In this document: one piece after another, positions 8,854-12,685 of the stretch | Position numbering within the stretch: the stretch's first letter is position 1 | How the letters are laid out: the number at the start of each line of letters is the position of its first letter | Assembly: GCA_002359825.1 (NCBI GenBank) | Contig: DENY01000252.1 | Span: 645-13,329 of the forward strand | Origin: Bacteroidales bacterium UBA2632 | GTDB taxonomy: Bacteria; Bacteroidota; Bacteroidia; Bacteroidales; Dysgonomonadaceae | DNA length: 12,685 nt | Reading direction: 5' to 3' | The notes under the pieces: model-generated | What the model saw: only the letters and a program-made list of their open reading frames with translations | What the model was told of the DNA's origin: nothing | Databases searched by the model: none | Position numbers and translations under genes: made by a program

Positions 8854-8921
8854 AAACATTTTCTACGCGATGAATGCAATTTTCATCTGTTTTAAACATT
8901 TTCCTAGTATAGAAAATGTTT
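8854..8921. repeat. Three copies of AAACATTTTC, two forming a hairpin
   Basis: AAACATTTTC occurs at 8854-8863 and 8894-8903 in direct orientation, exactly 40 bases apart, and inverted as GAAAATGTTT at 8912-8921. The second and third copies make a perfect 10-bp stem with an 8-base loop. There is no T run of terminator type. It lies about 100 bases upstream of the promoter of the peptidase-epimerase operon. Confidence 0.55.
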
Positions 8922-9020
8922 TGAAAAAGATGTATCATAAAAATAGAATATATGAGAAGAAATAAGAAAACTCTTCAAACTTTTAATGATAAGGAAATGT
9001 TGAATTATTTTTATTTTCTC

Positions 9021-9050
9021 TTTGAATAAGTAAAAGAAACAACTATCTTG
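9021..9050 (+). promoter_or_regulatory. Promoter of the NlpC/P60-epimerase operon
   Basis: TTTG (9021-9024) is followed after exactly 19 bases by TATCTTG (9044-9050), then C. This matches the Bacteroidota -33/-7 arrangement, with one base missing from the TAnnTTTG element. Transcription would start near 9057, leaving a leader of about 30 bases before the ATG at 9089. Confidence 0.65.
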
Positions 9051-9088
9051 CATATCATTTAGCTACTATTCATTTATATTTGATTGAA

Positions 9089-10291
9089 ATGATAAAAAAC
9101 AAACTGTCTGTTTTATTAGTAATCAACATGATATCCTTCATTGCTATGGCTCAAGAACCTACTATGTCCAATAATGAATTAAAAAATCAGATACAAGCCG
9201 TTGAAGACAAATATGCACCCGACAAGAGAGTAGAAGTGTTTTCAATTACTTCAATTGAATCTGAAGATCAATTATCACTAAAGGGAGAAACGACCAACGA
9301 ATTTGCCTACAAAGAGTTGCTCGCAGAAGCAAATAAAATATACCCACAGATAAAAGATGAAATTCGCATTTTACCCGATTGTGTTATTGGCAATCATAAT
9401 TGGGGCGTTATCTATAATTCTGTAGCTGATTTGCGTAGTAAACCCGCATATAGTGCCGAAATGGTGACACAAGTGTTGTTGGGAATGCCTGTCAGAATTT
9501 TAGATAAATCTGGAAGTTGGCTACGCATTCAAACACCCGAAGGTTACATTGGATGGATGTCAGGCTCATTGCAAAGACTTACTCATGAAGAGCTAAAAGA
9601 ATATATGGCACAGCCAAAAATTATTATTACAAACCAATATGCGCAATCTTATTCTAAAGCAGACAACAAATCTCAAACTGTATCCGACATTGTGGTTGGA
9701 GATATGCTATCTATAAAAGATGTAGAAAAGGACTTTTACAATGTAACCTATCCTGATGGTAGAGAAGCTTTTGTTGACAAAAGAGATGCGCAAGAAATTG
9801 AAAATTGGCTAAACACCATAGAGCTAAGTGGAGAAAGTGTTGTGGAAACTGCAAAGCAACTGATGGGTGTACCCTACGTTTGGGGTGGAACTTCGGCAAA
9901 AGGCCTTGACTGTAGTGGTTTCACCAAAATGGTTTATTGGCTACACGGAATCATCATTGCACGTGATGCTTCGCAACAAGTGAAAAATGGTATTGAGATA
10001 GATAGTATTGGTGACTTTGACAATGCAGAAAAAGGTGACTTAGTCTTTTTTGGAGAAAAAGCAACTGACGATAATCCAAATGAGCGAGTAGTACATGTTG
10101 GCATATACATTGGCAATCAACAATTCATTCACGCATCCGATTATATTCACATCAATAGTTTCAATCCCAAAAGCAAACTATATGACGAACATAATACGAA
10201 CCGTTATTTACGCACCATGCGCTATATTGGTTCAGAAACAATGCCAGGAATAACACCCATTACACAGCATCCTTTTTATAGTAAACCTTAA
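9089..10291 (+). CDS. Secreted NlpC/P60 gamma-D-glutamyl-diamino acid endopeptidase (YkfC/DPP VI-like)
   Basis: This 400-residue cysteine peptidase probably cuts murein peptides between gamma-D-Glu and the diamino acid, releasing L-Ala-D-Glu. The ATG at 9089 starts a good signal peptide (MIKNKL, hydrophobic core, cleavage near AMAQ), whereas an in-frame TTG at 9082 upstream adds nothing. A helical region is followed by two bacterial SH3 domains: about 103-165 (DLRSKPAYSAEM, VLLGMPVRIL, SWLRIQTPEGYIGWM) and about 177-240. The NlpC/P60 domain runs from about 245, with Cys275 in GLDCSGF, His336 in VVHVGIYIG and His348 in FIHAS as the catalytic set. Two SH3 domains before NlpC/P60 is the YkfC-type architecture. 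The epimerase gene starts 11 bases after its stop, which supports L-Ala-D-Glu as the product. Confidence 0.92.
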   Translation: MIKNKLSVLLVINMISFIAMAQEPTMSNNELKNQIQAVEDKYAPDKRVEVFSITSIESEDQLSLKGETTNEFAYKELLAEANKIYPQIKDEIRILPDCVIGNHNWGVIYNSVADLRSKPAYSAEMVTQVLLGMPVRILDKSGSWLRIQTPEGYIGWMSGSLQRLTHEELKEYMAQPKIIITNQYAQSYSKADNKSQTVSDIVVGDMLSIKDVEKDFYNVTYPDGREAFVDKRDAQEIENWLNTIELSGESVVETAKQLMGVPYVWGGTSAKGLDCSGFTKMVYWLHGIIIARDASQQVKNGIEIDSIGDFDNAEKGDLVFFGEKATDDNPNERVVHVGIYIGNQQFIHASDYIHINSFNPKSKLYDEHNTNRYLRTMRYIGSETMPGITPITQHPFYSKP

Positions 10292-10302
10292 ACCCTCTGA
10301 TT

Positions 10303-11469
10303 ATGAACTCAAATAGGCGTAACTTCATCAAAACATCGGCCTTGATGGCAGCCTCAATGGCAATTCCATCAACAAGTATTATGGCTAAAAAAAAAGAGAA
10401 ACACATAACAAGAATTAAAAGTACGGTACCTATGAAACTGAGCTGGACCCCCTATGATTTACAACTGAAACATGTATTCACCATTTCAGGTTTTTCTAGA
10501 AAGACTACACCAGTTGTATTAACCCAAATTGAGTATGATGGTTTGGTGGGATATGGCGAAGCCTCTCTACCACCCTACTTAGGCGAGACGCAAGCTTCTG
10601 TGATAGAATTTCTTAAGAAAGTAGATTTATCATCTTTTTCAGATCCAACACATCTAGACGAAATTTTGCATTACGTAGATCGTATTGCCGAAAACAACAC
10701 AGCTGCAAAAGCTGCAATAGACATTGCGCTGCATGATTTAGTGGGCAAAATGATAGGGGCACCATGGCACCAAATTTGGGGATTGGATAAAAACAAAGTT
10801 CCGGACACTACTTTCACTATAGGTATAGACACTGATGAAGTAGTACGCGAGAAGACACGTGAAGTGTTGGGCGACTTTAATATCTTGAAAATAAAAGTGG
10901 GAGGAGAACACGACAAACGGATGATTGAAGCCATTCGCTCGGTTACAGATCTACCAATGGCGGTTGATGCAAATCAAGGGTGGAAAGATAAGCACCAAGC
11001 TTTGGACATGATACATTGGTTGAAAGAAAAAGGCATTGTAATGATAGAGCAGCCCATGCCTAAATATGACTTTGACAGCATTGCCTGGTTAACTGAGAGA
11101 AGTCCATTGCCAATTTTCGCGGACGAGTCGTTGCAACGATTGCGTGATATTGAGAAGATGAAGGGAGTTTTCTCTGGAATCAACATTAAGCTAATGAAAT
11201 GCACGGGTATGCGAGAAGCCTGGAAAATGCGCAATTTGGCCGAAGCATTGGGCATTAAAGTAATGATTGGATGTATGACCGAGACATCGTGTGCCATATC
11301 AGCAGCCTCTCAACTTTCAGCAGGTTTAGATTTTGCTGATTTAGATGGTGCGTTACTTATAGCCAATGATTGTTTTGATGGTGCAACGCTTGAGGATGGC
11401 AAAATCATAGCTAAAGACCTTCCAGGGATTGGCGTTTTACCCACACAGGACATTAAATTTGGAAGATAG
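10303..11469 (+). CDS. L-Ala-D/L-Glu dipeptide epimerase (enolase superfamily) with Tat-type leader
   Basis: This enzyme of 388 residues should invert the second residue of L-Ala-D-Glu, giving a normal dipeptide that peptidases can use. It is a muconate-lactonizing-subgroup enolase. The acid/base lysines are Lys198 in LKIKVGG (with Lys196) and Lys296 in NIKLMK. The Mg2+ ligands are Asp222 (VDANQGW), Glu249 (MIEQPMP) and Asp274 (IFADES). The DLD at 346-348 matches the DxD that holds the dipeptide amino group in this family. The N-terminus reads SNRRNFIKTSALMAASMA, a twin-arginine export signal, and the mature enzyme begins after about residue 28. It is co-transcribed with the upstream NlpC/P60 peptidase, like ykfB with ykfC in Bacillus. 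Both partners have export signals here, so the reaction probably takes place outside the cytoplasm. Other dipeptide specificities remain possible. Confidence 0.92.
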   Translation: MNSNRRNFIKTSALMAASMAIPSTSIMAKKKEKHITRIKSTVPMKLSWTPYDLQLKHVFTISGFSRKTTPVVLTQIEYDGLVGYGEASLPPYLGETQASVIEFLKKVDLSSFSDPTHLDEILHYVDRIAENNTAAKAAIDIALHDLVGKMIGAPWHQIWGLDKNKVPDTTFTIGIDTDEVVREKTREVLGDFNILKIKVGGEHDKRMIEAIRSVTDLPMAVDANQGWKDKHQALDMIHWLKEKGIVMIEQPMPKYDFDSIAWLTERSPLPIFADESLQRLRDIEKMKGVFSGINIKLMKCTGMREAWKMRNLAEALGIKVMIGCMTETSCAISAASQLSAGLDFADLDGALLIANDCFDGATLEDGKIIAKDLPGIGVLPTQDIKFGR

Positions 11470-11491
11470 TATATAATATAAAAACACAAAG

Positions 11492-11513
11492 ATTTTGCTT
11501 TCGCAAATATTTC
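11492..11513 (+). terminator. Weak terminator-like hairpin after the epimerase
   Basis: TTTGC (11494-11498) pairs with GCAAA (11503-11507) around TTTC, followed by TATTTCT. It lies 24 bases after the epimerase stop. The stem is short and the T run broken, so this is a tentative end for the operon. Confidence 0.3.
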
Positions 11514-11613
11514 TGCTATTAATCTATACAAAAGTAAGATTAACTAAAAACAGAGTTGAATTTATGATTTACAGCTGTATTAATGAGCAAAACAATCAGA
11601 AAACATTTATTTT

Positions 11614-12162
11614 CTAAATATCCTTCGATTCCACCAACAAACATCCTGCTTTGTACATCTCATCCAATGCTTTTCTTCCGTCGCCTTCTTTCAAATCTAC
11701 TGCAGCTATCGCGTCAGTCACAACATAAGTATGATAGCCAAGTTTACATGCATCCAAAGCAGATGCTCTAACACAATAGTCGGTAGCCAACCCAACAATA
11801 TAGAGTGAGCCTACATTCTGTTCTTCTAAGTACTCTTTAAGCGATATATTAGTCGCATCAAAACCAGAATAACCGTGATCATCGGATCCTGTACCCTTTA
11901 ATGTTCTTTGATCTATCTTTTCCTGATTCAATCCGGGATTAAGTTTTGCACCCTCTGTGTTAGCTACGCAGTGAACTGGCCAATTTTCAAAGTGGGTAGA
12001 GTTTTCGGGATGCCAATCTTGAGTAGTAATAACTAAGTCCATTTTATCCATCAAATCGTTGATAATTGGTACAATTTGATTCCCTTCTTTTATTCCTAAA
12101 GAACCACCAGGTGAAAAATCGTTTTGTAGATCTACTATTAATAATGCTTTTTTCATTGTCAT
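11614..12162 (-). CDS. pncA: Nicotinamidase (pyrazinamidase), isochorismatase-like hydrolase
   Basis: This cytoplasmic enzyme of 182 residues hydrolyses nicotinamide to nicotinate for NAD salvage. The catalytic triad is visible: Asp11 (VDLQNDF), Lys89 (RTLKGTG) and Cys130 (ATDYCVRAS). The metal site matches Asp49, His51, His57 and His64 (QDWHPENSTHF, WPVHCV). The cis-peptide region before the cysteine (VGLATDYC) is standard. It is somewhat shorter than the E. coli enzyme (213 residues, as I recall) but lacks no motif. Two ATGs are possible (12162 and 12156); I kept the first because the second would leave a shorter lead before the core strand, but the evidence is weak. It is convergent with the epimerase gene and has its own promoter at 12204-12235. 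Nothing links it functionally to its neighbours. Confidence 0.93.
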   Translation of the reverse strand: MTMKKALLIVDLQNDFSPGGSLGIKEGNQIVPIINDLMDKMDLVITTQDWHPENSTHFENWPVHCVANTEGAKLNPGLNQEKIDQRTLKGTGSDDHGYSGFDATNISLKEYLEEQNVGSLYIVGLATDYCVRASALDACKLGYHTYVVTDAIAAVDLKEGDGRKALDEMYKAGCLLVESKDI

Positions 12163-12203
12163 AATCTATGATATATCTGTTGTAGTGTTTAAAATTTAAT
12201 GTT

Positions 12204-12235
12204 CAAATTTAATACTCTCTATACAATATAACAAA
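12204..12235 (-). promoter_or_regulatory. Promoter of the nicotinamidase gene
   Basis: On the minus strand, TTTG (12235-12232) is followed after 20 bases by TAAATTTG (12211-12204), an exact match to the Bacteroidota -33/-7 pattern. The start codon is about 42 bases downstream. This is the best promoter in the window. Confidence 0.75.
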
Positions 12236-12287
12236 ATAAATTGATGAAGGATACAATTTTTATTCTTTTACGCAAAGACAATTTAAT

Positions 12288-12685
12288 CTAAAACTTAGAA
12301 GAATGCACTTTCTTTCCTACAAATCTTATTACTGAGCTTAATCCTTTGTGATGATCCCCTTCAGCAAGATATACTTCAACTTCTTTTAACTCCAAAACTT
12401 CAAGGCTTTGAAAATCAGACTTAATATCATCAATAGTATATAACATCTCAATATTCTTAGGTCCTCCACCACTATCACCTTTGATTTGGTGTTCTATCTG
12501 TTTTTTGCTGAACACTTCCATAATAACAGTGCCACCTAAACGTAGATAGTTAGTAAGCTCTTTATGAATAACTGATCTTGACTTTGCTGGAAAATGAGTA
12601 AATATCAATGCTATGACATCAAAGTATTCTTTTTTAAAATTCAATTCGTGTAATTCGCCTACATGATAATCAATATGCACATTGT
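12288..12685 (-). CDS. Class I SAM-dependent methyltransferase (partial, N-terminus outside window)
   Basis: Only the C-terminal 132 or so residues are here; the frame is still open at the window edge, so the GTG at 12680 is not a convincing start. The SAM-binding glycine motif would lie outside. What remains shows the later half of a Rossmann methyltransferase: FDVIALIFTHFPAKSR (the strand and helix after the SAM site), LRLGGTVIMEVFSK (the usual 'l.pGG..i.e.f' strand), then GGPKNIEMLYTIDDIKSDF and HHKGLSSVIRFVGKK. This tail is typical of the small TehB-like methyltransferases widespread in bacteria, whose physiological substrate is generally unknown. No terminator of good quality separates it from the nicotinamidase promoter; TCTAA-AAC-TTAGA at 12287-12299, on its own stop, is a small hairpin. 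Confidence 0.8.
   Translation of the reverse strand, partial: NVHIDYHVGELHELNFKKEYFDVIALIFTHFPAKSRSVIHKELTNYLRLGGTVIMEVFSKKQIEHQIKGDSGGGPKNIEMLYTIDDIKSDFQSLEVLELKEVEVYLAEGDHHKGLSSVIRFVGKKVHSSKF

Larger units (their letters stand above)
8629..9020. other. Intergenic gap with palindromes, no gene seen
   Basis: No reading frame here looks like a protein. A short plus-strand frame from ATG at 8600 (26 residues) and a minus-strand open stretch near 8817-8632 have no recognisable content. The stretch holds the palindromes listed at 8635-8649 and 8894-8921. Together with the decayed regulator next to it, it may be the remains of a lost gene or of an insertion. Confidence 0.5.

Noticed and set aside
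10974..11297. 107-codon open frame on the minus strand inside the epimerase gene
   Set aside because: It is antisense to the catalytic core of the epimerase, with no initiation signal or recognisable domain.
11570..11579. TACAGCTGTA palindrome between the epimerase and nicotinamidase genes
   Set aside because: A single 10-base palindrome with no T run and no promoter beside it; expected by chance.
11583..11771. Plus-strand open frame over the end of the nicotinamidase gene
   Set aside because: It runs opposite conserved pncA codons and its protein has no family features; only the first bases lie outside pncA.

Overview
This is an A+T-rich window whose intergenic DNA is even richer in A+T than its genes. 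Gene content and promoter style point to Bacteroidota, most likely order Bacteroidales. The evidence is a bacterial serine palmitoyltransferase of the Bacteroides/Porphyromonas type, a Porphyromonas-style dipeptidyl peptidase IV, an NlpC/P60 peptidase paired with an L-Ala-D/L-Glu epimerase, and repeated TAnnTTTG-type -7 promoter elements, two of them with a TTTG -33 box 19-20 bases upstream. Shine-Dalgarno sequences are not prominent. No RNA gene, CRISPR array, insertion sequence or phage gene was seen.

Layout: (1) 1-965, minus: 3' part missing, multi-pass membrane protein with a C-terminal Nudix-like domain whose Nudix box is degenerate. (2) 966-1644: non-coding gap with a hairpin that could end minus-strand transcription. 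(3) 1645-3804, minus: secreted dipeptidyl peptidase IV. (4) 3805-4290: divergent promoter region with odd-length palindromes and a structured leader. (5) 4291-5484, plus: serine palmitoyltransferase. A strong bidirectional terminator separates it from (6) 5679-6314, minus: 2-Cys peroxiredoxin. (7) 6617-8095, plus: IMP dehydrogenase, followed by a tandem repeat of stop codons and a terminator. (8) 8174-9020: a long gap that may contain the decayed C-terminus of a LuxR/TPR-type regulator on the minus strand, plus several palindromes. (9) 9089-11469, plus: a two-gene operon for murein-peptide processing. (10) 11614-12162, minus: nicotinamidase. (11) 12288-12685, minus: SAM-dependent methyltransferase cut off by the window edge.

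The genes mostly serve separate housekeeping roles: sphingolipid synthesis, guanine nucleotide synthesis, peroxide removal and NAD salvage. One theme recurs: dipeptidyl peptidase IV, the NlpC/P60 peptidase and the dipeptide epimerase all handle short peptides outside the cytoplasmic membrane. This fits an organism that harvests peptides and cell-wall fragments. The NlpC/P60-epimerase pair is the clearest functional unit.

I found no convincing new multi-gene system. The points most worth following up are the membrane-anchored degenerate Nudix protein, the apparently exported murein-dipeptide pathway, the hairpin leader before the sphingolipid gene, a recurrent TAGA-N-TCTA palindrome around the dipeptidyl peptidase gene, and the decayed regulator at 8174-8628.
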